From positions 310,001 through 374,000 of the forward strand of contig NZ_FOFR01000001.1 of assembly GCF_900110955.1 (NCBI RefSeq): DNA of 64,000 nucleotides, given 5' to 3'. Below are positions 16,922 to 24,600 of this stretch, in pieces (the stretch's first letter is position 1; every line of letters starts with the position of its first letter). The notes under the pieces are model-generated. The model had not been told where the DNA came from and did not search any database. It worked only from the letters and a program-made list of their open reading frames with translations. The stretch comes from Lentzea xinjiangensis. Its GTDB lineage: Bacteria; Actinomycetota; Actinomycetes; Mycobacteriales; Pseudonocardiaceae. Made by a program: the position numbers and the translations under genes.

Positions 16922-18115
16922 ATGGACCCGGTGCGCAACCCGTTCGCCCCCGGTGCAGGCCAGCGGCCTCCTGAGCTCGCCGGCCGCGACAAGGAGCTCT
17001 CCGCCTTCGAGGTGGTGCTCGAACGCGTAGCGCGCGGCCGTCCCGAGCGCAGCCTCGTGCTGACGGGGTTGCGGGGCGTCGGGAAGACGGTGCTGCTCGG
17101 CGAGCTGCGCTCCATGGCGGTCCGACGCGGGTGGGGCGCGGGCAAGGTCGAGGCCCGACCCGACGCCGACCTGCGCAGACCGCTCTCCGCGGCGTTGCAC
17201 CGGGCGATCCGCGACCTCGCGGTCCGGCACCGCGCGCCGGACCGGGTCGAGGCGATCCTCGGTGTGCTGAAGGCGTTCGCGCTCCGGGCGGCGCCGGACG
17301 GTGCCAAGTTGCGCGAGCGCTGGCAGCCGGGCATCGACGTGCCGGCGGCCCGCGGCAGGGCCGACTCCGGGGACATCGAGATCGACCTGGTCGAGCTGTT
17401 CACCGACGTCGCCGAGCTCGCGCAGGACGTGGGCACCGGGGTCGCGTTGCTCATCGACGAGATGCAGGACCTCCGGCCGGACGACATCAGCGCGTTGTGC
17501 GCGGCGTGCCACGAGCTGTCGCAGCTCGGCGCGCCTCTCGTGGTCGTCGGCGCGGGCCTGCCGCACCTGCCGGCGGTGCTCAGCGCGAGCAAGTCGTACT
17601 CCGAGCGCCTCTTCCGCTACGTCCGCATCGACCGGCTCAGCCGCGAGGACGCCGACCGCGCGGTGCTCGCCCCGGTCGAACGGGAGGAGGCGGGCATCAC
17701 CGAGGAGGCGCTCGACGCCCTCTTCGACGCCTCCGGTGGTTACCCGTACTTCATCCAGGCCTACGGCAAGGCCGCCTGGGACGCCGCGCCGGTCGATCCG
17801 ATCAGCGCGGTGGACGTGTCCGTGGCGGCGCCGGAGGCCGACGCCGAGCTGGCCGTCGGCTTCTTCGGCTCCCGGTACGAGCGTGCGACGCCCGCCGAAC
17901 GCGAGTACCTGCGGTCGATGGCCGAGCTGACCGACGGCAAGGACGCCGGGGTCAACACCGCCCAGGTGGCCGACCACCTCGGCCGCAAGCCGTCGTCGCT
18001 GTCGCCGGCCAGGGACTCGCTCATCAAGAAAGGCCTGGTCTACAGCGCGGAACGGGGTCAGATCGCCTTCACCGTGCCGCACTTCGGCCGGTTCCTGCTC
18101 GGTCGCGAGGACTGA
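16922..18115 (+). CDS. AAA-type ATPase with C-terminal winged-helix domain
   Basis: The 397-residue protein has a Walker A at LTGLRGVGKTVLL (about residue 48), a Walker B at GVALLIDEMQDLRPDD and a sensor-like VVVGAGLPHLPAVL. The C-terminal 100 residues resemble a winged helix (YLRSMAELTDG, TAQVADHLGRKPSSLSPARDSLIKKGLVY). This layout is that of archaeal-type/STAND-like ATPases that are often linked to replication initiation-like or signalling roles; I cannot assign one here. ATG 16922 is favoured because a TACGGT -10 box lies 7 nt before it. Confidence 0.8.
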   Translation: MDPVRNPFAPGAGQRPPELAGRDKELSAFEVVLERVARGRPERSLVLTGLRGVGKTVLLGELRSMAVRRGWGAGKVEARPDADLRRPLSAALHRAIRDLAVRHRAPDRVEAILGVLKAFALRAAPDGAKLRERWQPGIDVPAARGRADSGDIEIDLVELFTDVAELAQDVGTGVALLIDEMQDLRPDDISALCAACHELSQLGAPLVVVGAGLPHLPAVLSASKSYSERLFRYVRIDRLSREDADRAVLAPVEREEAGITEEALDALFDASGGYPYFIQAYGKAAWDAAPVDPISAVDVSVAAPEADAELAVGFFGSRYERATPAEREYLRSMAELTDGKDAGVNTAQVADHLGRKPSSLSPARDSLIKKGLVYSAERGQIAFTVPHFGRFLLGRED

Positions 18116-18273
18116 CCACGCTCTCCCGGCGTTGTCCGGCCGTTCACGTTGTCGGCCGATGATTCATCGGCGTGTGCCCCAACTCACCGGATAATCACGT
18201 GCTTTCGCTCGTGAGCGGGTGCATACTTGGGTTACCAGCGAACAGGACCTCCGAGAGGGAAGTGCAGACCGAG

Positions 18274-18420
18274 ATGAACTTCGCAGCGAAGCTCCGCGCC
18301 CGTCGTGCCGAGGCGCGCAACCGGAAGGCCGTGGCTCGCGCGATCGACATGGCCACCACCCCGGCCATGCGTCACGAGCTGATGGCCATCGCCCAGGCTC
18401 AGGTCACCACCCTGCGCTGA
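18274..18420 (+). CDS. Small basic protein, 48 aa
   Basis: A very basic helical peptide (MNFAAKLRARRAEARNRK, then AVARAIDMATTPAMRHELM). A GTG start at 18262, with GAGAGGGA immediately before it, would add four residues (MQTE) and may be the true start. Two strong hairpins follow the stop, so this is a discrete transcription unit. The composition suggests nucleic-acid or ribosome contact, but no family was recognised with certainty. I believe short homologues are widespread in Pseudonocardiales; this is memory, not a search. Confidence 0.65.
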   Translation: MNFAAKLRARRAEARNRKAVARAIDMATTPAMRHELMAIAQAQVTTLR

Positions 18421-18430
18421 CTCGAGACCC

Positions 18431-18461
18431 GGCACTCGCACGCCGTCCCGTCGCGAGTGCC
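18431..18461. terminator. Hairpin downstream of the 48-aa gene
   Basis: A perfect 9-bp stem, GGCACTCGC / GCGAGTGCC, with a 13-nt loop begins 10 nt after the stop at 18420. Confidence 0.5.
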
Positions 18462-18471
18462 TCCCCGGCGG

Positions 18472-18514
18472 GAACCCCTGACGCACCTCCCGCGCGTCAG
18501 GGGTTCACTCTTTT
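18472..18514 (+). terminator. Intrinsic terminator of the 48-aa gene
   Basis: A perfect 13-bp stem (GAACCCCTGACGC / GCGTCAGGGGTTC, arms 18472-18484 and 18494-18506) is followed by ACTCTTTT, one of the few T-runs after a hairpin in this window. Confidence 0.85.
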
Positions 18515-18526
18515 AAACGTGACCGA

Positions 18527-18635
18527 CGCCACAGTAAGGTGGCGGTGTAACAGCGCGCATCGGTTCGCCGATGTCACGGTTGACCTCGCGGTGCTGTCGG
18601 ACCCCCGACCTGGCAGCACCGCGAGGTTTCTTGTT
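18527..18635 (+). ncRNA. Candidate structured RNA or attenuating leader upstream of the dehydrogenase gene
   Basis: Three hairpins follow one another in 100 nt. First is CGCCAC-AGTAAG-GTGGCG (18527-18544). Second is CATCGG-TTCG-CCGATG (18558-18573), a perfect stem capped by the very stable UUCG tetraloop. Third is a 13-bp stem, CCTCGCGGTGCTG / CAGCACCGCGAGG (18584-18626), followed by TTTCTTGTTT. The third has the form of an intrinsic terminator yet ends 20 nt before the ATG of the next gene. It may be a small RNA ending there or a leader with a terminator that must be bypassed. It does not match a riboswitch class I know. Confidence 0.5.
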
Positions 18636-18645
18636 TGCTGGGGAC

Positions 18646-19497
18646 ATGAAGATCGCCGTGCTCGGCACCGGCCTCATGGGTGCCCCCATCGCAGCCAACC
18701 TCGCCGCCGCCGGACATGACGTCCGGGTCTGGAACCGCACACGCGCCAAGGCCGAGCCGCTCGCCGGCCGGGGCGCGACCGTCACCGACTCGCCCGCGCA
18801 GGCCGTCGAGGGCGTGGAGGTCGTGCTGACGATGCTCAACGACGGTCCCGCCGTCACCGCGGCGATGCAGGCCGCCGCGCCGTCCCTGCCGCACGACGCG
18901 GTCTGGGTCCAGGCGTCCACGGTCGGCGTCGAGGCGACCGAGGACCACGTCGCGCTCGCCCGCTCGCTCGGCCTGGAGTTCGTCGACGCGCCGGTGCTCG
19001 GCAGCGTGAAGCCCGCGACCGACGGCACGCTCGTCGTGCTCGCCTCCGGCGACGAGCACCTGCGCGACCGCGTGCAGCCGGTGTTCGACGTGATCGGCGC
19101 CCGCACGATGTGGGTGGGCGAGGCCGGTGCGTCGTCGCGGTTGAAGCTCGTCGCCAACAGCTGGGTGCTCGCGCTGACCGCGGCGGTCGGCGAGGCCGTG
19201 GCGCTGGCGGAGTCGTCCGGGCTCGACCCGAAGCTGTTCCTGGAAGCCGTGTCCGGCGGTGCGATGGACTGCGCGTACTTGCAGATGAAGGGCAACGCGA
19301 TCATGACGAAGTCCTTCGAGCCCGCGTTCACGGTGCAGAACGCGCTGAAGGACGCGTTGCTCGTGAACGAGGCGGCGGTGCGCGCCAACGTCCACCTCGA
19401 CGTCGCCCAGGCCGCGGCCGCCCGGCTCAACCGCGCGGTCACGAAGGGCCACGGCGACGAGGACATGGCCGCGTCCTACTACGCCAGCTACCAATGA
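18646..19497 (+). CDS. NAD(P)-dependent beta-hydroxyacid dehydrogenase (3-hydroxyisobutyrate dehydrogenase-like)
   Basis: The 283-residue protein has an N-terminal Rossmann domain (KIAVLGTGLMGAPIAANLAAAG, here quoted in part: VLGTGLMGAPIA) and a helical C-terminal domain. The catalytic lysine region is SSRLKLVANSWVL, and VDAPVLGSVKPATDGTL is the substrate-binding loop. This places it in the HIBADH/GLYR family of beta-hydroxyacid dehydrogenases; the substrate is unknown. ATG 18646 begins the Rossmann fold exactly. The upstream leader carries a terminator-like hairpin 20 nt before the start, suggesting attenuation. Confidence 0.85.
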   Translation: MKIAVLGTGLMGAPIAANLAAAGHDVRVWNRTRAKAEPLAGRGATVTDSPAQAVEGVEVVLTMLNDGPAVTAAMQAAAPSLPHDAVWVQASTVGVEATEDHVALARSLGLEFVDAPVLGSVKPATDGTLVVLASGDEHLRDRVQPVFDVIGARTMWVGEAGASSRLKLVANSWVLALTAAVGEAVALAESSGLDPKLFLEAVSGGAMDCAYLQMKGNAIMTKSFEPAFTVQNALKDALLVNEAAVRANVHLDVAQAAAARLNRAVTKGHGDEDMAASYYASYQ

Positions 19498-19536
19498 GCC
19501 GACGATCGGCCGGTCCGGCGGGGCGTGCGGGCTCAA

Positions 19537-19542
19537 TAGCGT
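19537..19542 (+). promoter_or_regulatory. Leaderless-type -10 box for the S37 peptidase gene
   Basis: TAGCGT lies 6 nt before GTG 19549 with no ribosome binding site between them, the pattern of a leaderless actinobacterial transcript. Confidence 0.5.
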
Positions 19543-19548
19543 GACGGG

Positions 19549-20916
19549 GTGAACAGACTCGCACGCTCCCTGCTGGCGTTCGGCCTGGCATCGGCGCAGG
19601 TCATGGCCACGGCCACGGTGGTATCCGCGGCACCCGACATCAAGGACCGCATCGCCGCCGTCCCAGGCGTGCGGATCATCGGCGAGGGGACGTCCGGCAC
19701 CGCCCGGACGTTCGTCCTCGGCATCCAGCAGCCCGCGGACCACCGCAGGCCGTTCGGCACGAGGTTCGAGCAGCGGTTCTCGTTGCTGCACAAGGCGGAG
19801 TCCAAGCCGATGGTGCTGCACACCACCGGCTACGGGCTGCCGGGCACGATCAGCGCGTCCGAACCGGCGCGGCTCGTCGACGGCAACCAGATCAGCGTGG
19901 AGCAGCGGTTCTTCACGCCTTCGCGGCCGGCGCCCGCGGACTGGGACGACCTGACCATCTGGCAGGCGGCCAACGACCACCACCGGATCGTGCGGGCGTT
20001 CAAGAAGATCTACGGCGCCAAGTGGCTCTCGACGGGGGCCAGCAAGGGCGGCATGACGTCGATCTACCACCGCCGATTCTTCCCGCGCGACGTCGACGCC
20101 ACCATCGCCTACGTGGCGCCGAACGACGTGGTGAACGACCGCGACGTCTACGGCGAGTTCATCCGCGAGGTCGGCGACGACCCGGCGTGCAACCGCCGGC
20201 TGGAGGGCGTGCAGCGGCAGGTGCTCCAGCACCGCGACGAGATCGTGTCCCGCCTGGAGGCCAAGGGTTACACGTACTCGGTGTTCGGCGGCCCGCACCG
20301 GGCGCTCGAGATCCTGGTGCTCGACACACCGTTCACGTTCTGGCAGTACGGCACCCAGGAGCAGTGCGCGCTGGTCCCCGGCGCGGGTGCTCCGGTGGAC
20401 GACCTGTGGACGTTCATGGACCAGACCGTCGGCTGGGACTTCTACACGGACGCGGGCGTGGCCCCCTACGTGCCGTACTACTACCAGGCGGGGACGCAGC
20501 TCGGCTGGCCGGAAGCGGACGAGTCGGCGGTGCGTGACCTGCTGCGCTACCCCGGCGTCAGCGTGCCGCGGTCGATGGTGTCGTCCGAGCTCAAGTTCCC
20601 GCGCTTCGACCGCCATGCGATGCGGGACATCGACTCGTGGGTGCGCTACCAGGGCAGCCGGCTGTTGTTCGTGAACGGCCAGAACGACCCGTGGGCCGCG
20701 GAACCGTTCCGCCTGGGTCCCGGCACGCGTGACTCGTTGTCGTTCGTGGTGCCGAACGGCAACCACGGCGCGAACATCGCGAAGCTGCCGGAGACCGAAC
20801 GCGCCGCCGCGACGGCGGCCGTGCTGAGGTGGGCCGGGGTGTCCGGGACCGTGGGGGCGCTCGCCCTCGACGAGGGGCCCGACTCCCTGGACGCGCTGCG
20901 GGCGCGCCGGGGCTGA
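19549..20916 (+). CDS. Secreted tripeptidyl aminopeptidase, PS-10/S37 family
   Basis: The 455-residue exported serine peptidase has a Sec signal peptide at residues 1-28 (LLAFGLASAQVMATATVVSA), with cleavage expected before APDIK. The nucleophile elbow is STGASKGGMTS (Ser about 166), the acid is in NGQNDPW, and the His is in PNGNHGANI. The long insertion with FTFWQYGTQEQCALVPG is typical of the S37 PS-10 peptidases of Streptomyces, which remove tripeptides from the N termini of secreted proteins. Length matches the family. No partner genes are evident nearby. Confidence 0.88.
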   Translation: MNRLARSLLAFGLASAQVMATATVVSAAPDIKDRIAAVPGVRIIGEGTSGTARTFVLGIQQPADHRRPFGTRFEQRFSLLHKAESKPMVLHTTGYGLPGTISASEPARLVDGNQISVEQRFFTPSRPAPADWDDLTIWQAANDHHRIVRAFKKIYGAKWLSTGASKGGMTSIYHRRFFPRDVDATIAYVAPNDVVNDRDVYGEFIREVGDDPACNRRLEGVQRQVLQHRDEIVSRLEAKGYTYSVFGGPHRALEILVLDTPFTFWQYGTQEQCALVPGAGAPVDDLWTFMDQTVGWDFYTDAGVAPYVPYYYQAGTQLGWPEADESAVRDLLRYPGVSVPRSMVSSELKFPRFDRHAMRDIDSWVRYQGSRLLFVNGQNDPWAAEPFRLGPGTRDSLSFVVPNGNHGANIAKLPETERAAATAAVLRWAGVSGTVGALALDEGPDSLDALRARRG

Positions 20917-20930
20917 GGCAGGCTGGGGAC

Positions 20931-21275
20931 GTGCAGCCGTTGCTCGTGGTCGACGCGGCCAACGTCGTGGGGTCGGTGCCCGACGGGTGGTGGCGCGACC
21001 GGGCAGGCGCGGCCGAACGCCTCCGCGACGCCTTGCGCGGCCGGGACGAGGAGGTGGTCCTCGTCGTGGAGGGCAAGGCGCGCACCGTGTGCAGCGTCGA
21101 GGGGGTCCGGGTCGTCGCCGCCGAGGGAGAGGGCGACGACACGATCGTCGAGGTCGTGCGGTCCGAGGGCGCCGGCCGGGACGTGACGGTGGTGACCGCC
21201 GACCGCGCGTTGCGGCAGCGGGTGAGGGCACTGGGCGCCGAGGTGGCCGGACCCACCTCGGTGCCCCGCCGTTGA
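20931..21275 (+). CDS. Small PIN/NYN-like nuclease-fold protein
   Basis: The 114-residue protein begins with VVDAANVVGSVPDGWW, has GEGDDTIVEVV in the centre and ends with VTVVTADRALRQRVRALGAEVAGP. The spaced acidic residues in these three blocks fit the PIN-like NYN fold, which binds metal and cleaves RNA. Pipelines sometimes name such proteins NTP pyrophosphohydrolase. GTG 20931 begins directly before the first strand; only a weak GGCTGGGG precedes it. It lies 14 bp after the peptidase stop and is convergent with the HAD gene. Confidence 0.7.
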   Translation: MQPLLVVDAANVVGSVPDGWWRDRAGAAERLRDALRGRDEEVVLVVEGKARTVCSVEGVRVVAAEGEGDDTIVEVVRSEGAGRDVTVVTADRALRQRVRALGAEVAGPTSVPRR

Positions 21276-21284
21276 CGCCGCCGG

Positions 21285-22058
21285 TCACAGCCCGAAGAGG
21301 CGCTCCAGGACCTGGGCCACGCCGTCCTCGGTGTTCGGCGGCGCGTGGTTCGCGCACGCCTGCTTCACGAGCGGGTGCGCGTTGCCCATCGCGTACGCGG
21401 TGCCGGCCCAGCCGAGCACCGACAGGTCGTTCGGCATGTCGCCGAACGCGATCACCTGCTCTTGGCCGATCCCCCTCGCGCGGCAGAGGGTCTCCAGCGT
21501 GGCGGCCTTCGAGACGCCGGGCGGGCTGATCTCCAGCAGGCCGAGCCCGCCGGAGTGCGTGACCGTGACGTGCTGCCCGACGGCCTCGCTCGCGATCTCC
21601 ATCAGGTGGTCGCTTTCGGCGTCCGGCGCCCACGCGAGCAACTGCACGACCTGGTGCGCCTCGTCGAAGACGTGGTCGAGCAGCTCCAGCGTCCGGTGCG
21701 GGTTGTTCGGGCCGAAGCCCCGGAAAGCGGGCTCGGACAACACTTCCAGCCCGGTCTCGACGGCCATGCCGACGTTCGGGATCACCTCGGCCAGCGCCTC
21801 GCACACCTTCCGGACGACGTCGAACGGCAGCGTCCGCGCGTGCGTGACCTCGCGGGCGGTGAGGTCGTAGACCATGGCGCCGTTGGAGCAGATCGCGGTG
21901 CCGGTCAGCTCCAGGTCCTGCACGAACCGCGGCGGCCGCGCGGTGACCACCACGACGTCCGCGTCGACGGCGTCGAGGGTGGCGCGGGTGCGTTCGCTCA
22001 ACACCCCGCCCGGCCGCAGCAACGTGCCGTCGAGGTCCGTGGCGATCAACCTGGTCAT
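21285..22058 (-). CDS. HAD superfamily hydrolase, Cof type
   Basis: The 257-residue cytoplasmic phosphatase belongs to the Cof/IIB subfamily. Motif I is IATDLDGTLLRPGG with the nucleophilic Asp, motif II is VVTARPP, the lysine is in GVSKAATLETL, and motif IV is VIAFGDMPNDLSVLGWAG. A large cap domain occupies residues about 80-190. Relatives dephosphorylate sugar phosphates, flavin precursors or pyridoxal phosphate; the substrate here is unknown. ATG 22058 starts exactly at the HAD motif; an upstream GTG-type start would add 11 residues. Confidence 0.87.
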   Translation of the reverse strand: MTRLIATDLDGTLLRPGGVLSERTRATLDAVDADVVVVTARPPRFVQDLELTGTAICSNGAMVYDLTAREVTHARTLPFDVVRKVCEALAEVIPNVGMAVETGLEVLSEPAFRGFGPNNPHRTLELLDHVFDEAHQVVQLLAWAPDAESDHLMEIASEAVGQHVTVTHSGGLGLLEISPPGVSKAATLETLCRARGIGQEQVIAFGDMPNDLSVLGWAGTAYAMGNAHPLVKQACANHAPPNTEDGVAQVLERLFGL

Positions 22059-22068
22059 CGGCCGATTA

Positions 22069-22587
22069 TCAGGCAGGACCTCCTTGCGCACGAACGGTTT
22101 CCGCTCGTGCGAGGAGGCCGGCCGCGGTCACCTCGGCGGTGCGGCGCACGACGTCGGCGAAGTCGATGCGCGTGGCGGCGACGGCCGGGTCGGCGTCGTA
22201 GGCGGCGAGGAGGGACTGCGGCGGGCGGCTGTGCGGCCAGGCCGCGACGGCGACCAGCAGCACGGTCTCCAGCAGCGTCGTGGCGCCTTCGTCGCCGATC
22301 TCGGGCACGTGGCGGGAGGTGAGCCGGACCATCGACCGCAGGTGGCCCCCGGCGGTGCGCTTGTGCCTGATCGCCGTCTCGGCCGAGATGTTGCGCTCCA
22401 GCACGGTGGCGGCCTGCGCGCTGAGCAGGTCGCACAGCACCGGCCGGTCCGCCAGGGCGGAGGCGGGACCGCCCGGCGGTGCGGCCTCGCGCTCCAGCCC
22501 GGCGACGAACCCGGCCATCTCCGCCTCGGGACGTCCGCGGAAGTCGTGGGCCGCTGAGGCCCGGTTCTCGGGCAGGATCTCGGTCAT
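22069..22587 (-). pseudogene. TetR-type regulator lacking its DNA-binding domain
   Basis: The 172-residue frame begins ADRPVLCDLLSAQAATVLERN, continued by KRTAGGHLRSMVRLTS and ETVLLVAVAAWPHSRPPQSL, and ends AAYDADPAVAATRIDFADVV. This is the C-terminal ligand-binding domain of a large actinobacterial TetR group, where these blocks normally lie at residues 80-190 after an HTH. Here only about 45 unrelated residues precede it. The only start, at 22587, overlaps the start of the divergent dienelactone hydrolase by two bases, leaving no promoter. The HTH-coding half appears to have been lost. It might still be translated as a non-DNA-binding protein, but I treat it as decayed. Confidence 0.6.
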
Positions 22588-23254
22588 GACTCATCGCGTT
22601 GACGACATGCCGTTGCCGGTTTGGCTGCCCGAGTCCGGTTCCGGTCCCGGCATCGTGCTGATCCAGGAGATCTTCGGCCTGGACGGCTACCTGCGGGGCA
22701 TCGCGGAGAAGCTCGCCGCGCTCGGCTACGTCGTGGCCGTTCCCGAGCTCTTCCACCGCTTCGAGCCGGGCTGGGTGGGTGAGCACGACGAGGCGGGCAT
22801 CGCGAAGTCGATGGAGGTCGTCGGGCGGCTCGACTTCCCGCTGGCCGTCCAGGACGTCGTCGCGTCGGTCACCTACCTGCGCGGCCTGCCCGAGGTTACC
22901 GGCGGCGTGGGCGTGCTCGGCTTCTGCCTCGGCGGCACGCTGGCGTACTCGGCGGCCGTCGTCGCCGACCCGGACACCGCCGTCTCGTTCTACGGCTCGG
23001 GCGTGCCGGACGAGATCGGCAAGCTGGACCAGGTCTCGTGCCCGATCCTGTTCCACTTCGGCACCGAGGACGCGTTCATCACCGGTTATCAGAGGGTCGT
23101 GGACGCGGTGGCCGCGCACGAGGGTGCCGAGATCCACCTGGAGGCCGCCGGCCACGCGTTCCTCAACCACCTCGGCCCCTGGTACGACGAGGAGGCCGCG
23201 AAGCGCGCCTGGGACATCACCGCGGCGTTCCTCGCGCGCACCCTCCCGGTCTAG
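22586..23254 (+). CDS. Dienelactone hydrolase family protein
   Basis: The 222-residue alpha/beta hydrolase belongs to the dienelactone hydrolase family. The nucleophile is the cysteine of GVLGFCLGGTLAYS, the acid the Asp in FGTEDAFITG, and the base the His in AAGHAFLNHLG. IVLIQEIFGLDGYLRG contains the conserved Glu that activates the cysteine. Such enzymes open lactones in chlorocatechol or related pathways, but many act on other esters and no degradative genes flank it. Two starts are possible, ATG 22586 and ATG 22607 (MPLPVW); the latter would leave a short intergenic space before the opposing gene. Its stop overlaps the convergent oxidoreductase gene by 4 bp. Confidence 0.88.
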   Translation: MTHRVDDMPLPVWLPESGSGPGIVLIQEIFGLDGYLRGIAEKLAALGYVVAVPELFHRFEPGWVGEHDEAGIAKSMEVVGRLDFPLAVQDVVASVTYLRGLPEVTGGVGVLGFCLGGTLAYSAAVVADPDTAVSFYGSGVPDEIGKLDQVSCPILFHFGTEDAFITGYQRVVDAVAAHEGAEIHLEAAGHAFLNHLGPWYDEEAAKRAWDITAAFLARTLPV

Positions 23255-24270
23255 GCGATGCACGGCACCGCGAGCTGCTGGGAGAAGAACTTCTCCAGCG
23301 GCTTGCGGTGCAACCGGTGCTCGACCGCGATCAGCTCGTTGCGCCGGTAGTGCCGGACCTGGGTGCTCGTGACGACGAACCCGTTGCGCTCGGTCGTGGG
23401 CATCTCGTCGTAGAGCAGCGCGTGCTGTCCTTGCGGCACGACGACGTCCGCCAGTCCGTCGGGGATCTTCCCGGCCCGCACGGCGATCGTGGCCGCCAGC
23501 GCGTCCGGCCGGTTGCGCAGCCTGCGGTGCGGCCACGGCACCCCGTGGTGCTCGGCCTCCAGCGTCCGGTGCAACGCCCTGGCGGAGTGCCGGATGGCCC
23601 TGATCGAGTCGCCGGTGAGCACGTGCGCGTGCGGCACGTCGAGCGCGGTGTCACGCCGGAACCCCGCGCACACGATGACCTTGTCGTACCGCAGCTCGCC
23701 GGTGCCGTCGATCGTGGCGACGAGCTCGTCGCCCTGCCTGGCGATCCTCAGCACCGTCCGCCCGACCGTGTGCGTGAGCTTGGCCGTCGCCGCGATGTTG
23801 TCCGCCGTCTCGAACGCGCTGTGCCCGCGCCCGATGATCAGCACCCGCTTGCCCGCGTACGCGATCGGGTCCGTGGTGGCGCTCGCGTACGTCTCGGCGT
23901 GCTCGATCCCCGGGATGTTCGGGACGTGCGGCTTCTTGCCGGTCGCGATGATGACGTGCCGCGCCGGGAAGTCGGAGATGTCGCCGACCGGGGTGTCGTA
24001 GCGGACGTTCAACGGCCGGGCGAAGTCCTCCAGGTAGCGCACCAGGTCGTCCGCGTCGGGGAAGGACCTCTTGCTGTACCGGGAGAACGGCTCGCCCTCG
24101 AACAGCCGGTTGTCGTCCGTGGAGAGCACCCGGTGCCGCGGGAACTCCCGGAAGAAGCCCGCCGGCCCCGGCCCCCTCTCGACGACCACGTACTCACGGC
24201 CCGCGCGGTGCAGGAAGCGCCCCATCTGCAAACCCGCCGGGCCCGCACCGATCACCAGGTACTCCACCAC
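23251..24270 (-). CDS. FAD-dependent NAD(P)-binding oxidoreductase (flavin monooxygenase-like)
   Basis: The 339-residue protein has an N-terminal FAD Rossmann motif (YLVIGAGPAGLQMGRFL), a second nucleotide motif in the middle (RVLIIGRGHSAFETADNIA) and ATGKKPHVPNIPG, the ATG motif of flavin monooxygenases and thioredoxin-reductase-like enzymes. It probably oxidises a small lipophilic or amine substrate using NADPH. GTG 24270 is preceded by GGAGG at 6 nt; GTG 24267 is equally in frame. The C-terminal half lacks recognised domains. The gene stands alone. Confidence 0.83.
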   Translation of the reverse strand: MVEYLVIGAGPAGLQMGRFLHRAGREYVVVERGPGPAGFFREFPRHRVLSTDDNRLFEGEPFSRYSKRSFPDADDLVRYLEDFARPLNVRYDTPVGDISDFPARHVIIATGKKPHVPNIPGIEHAETYASATTDPIAYAGKRVLIIGRGHSAFETADNIAATAKLTHTVGRTVLRIARQGDELVATIDGTGELRYDKVIVCAGFRRDTALDVPHAHVLTGDSIRAIRHSARALHRTLEAEHHGVPWPHRRLRNRPDALAATIAVRAGKIPDGLADVVVPQGQHALLYDEMPTTERNGFVVTSTQVRHYRRNELIAVEHRLHRKPLEKFFSQQLAVPCIA

Positions 24271-24340
24271 CGCGCACCTCCCTGCGTCCTCTACGCCAAA
24301 CCTGGCACAAAGGTTCAGCCCGGCGGATACCGTCCACGAT

Positions 24341-24553
24341 GTGGATTCCGGCCTGCTCCGGTCGATCAGGAGGCACATCGGCGTCGTCGTTCTGACCGGG
24401 CTGGCGGTTTTCGTCCTGGCGGCCTCTTCGCTCTGGGCGGCACTGGGATTTCCCACCGCCGCGGCGTCCCGGCTCGACATCGTCGAGGTCTCGCTGACCG
24501 TGGTCGCGGGTGCGGTTCGAGGGTGTTCGACGACGGCGAGGAACCGGGGCTGA
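24341..24553 (+). CDS. Small membrane peptide, possibly a frameshifted remnant
   Basis: From GTG 24341 the 70-residue frame gives a short basic N-terminus, one hydrophobic segment (GVVVLTGLAVFVLAASSLWA) and a second weaker one (VEVSLTVVAGAV). The last 12 residues (RGCSTTARNRG) look out of frame: shifting by one base after VVAGAV gives FDDGEEPGLKLPST to a stop at 24570, which is more protein-like. No ribosome binding site is clear. It may be a decayed gene or noise in the 330-bp gap. Confidence 0.3.
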   Translation: MDSGLLRSIRRHIGVVVLTGLAVFVLAASSLWAALGFPTAAASRLDIVEVSLTVVAGAVRGCSTTARNRG

Positions 24554-24600
24554 AGCTGCCGTCCACATGATGGACGCCGGAACAGGACAACCGTCCCACA

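Noticed and set aside
18574-21804. A 1076-residue minus-strand open frame
   Set aside because: It runs antisense to three well-supported genes, has the Arg/Pro/Gly-rich composition of GC-driven shadow frames and no domain.
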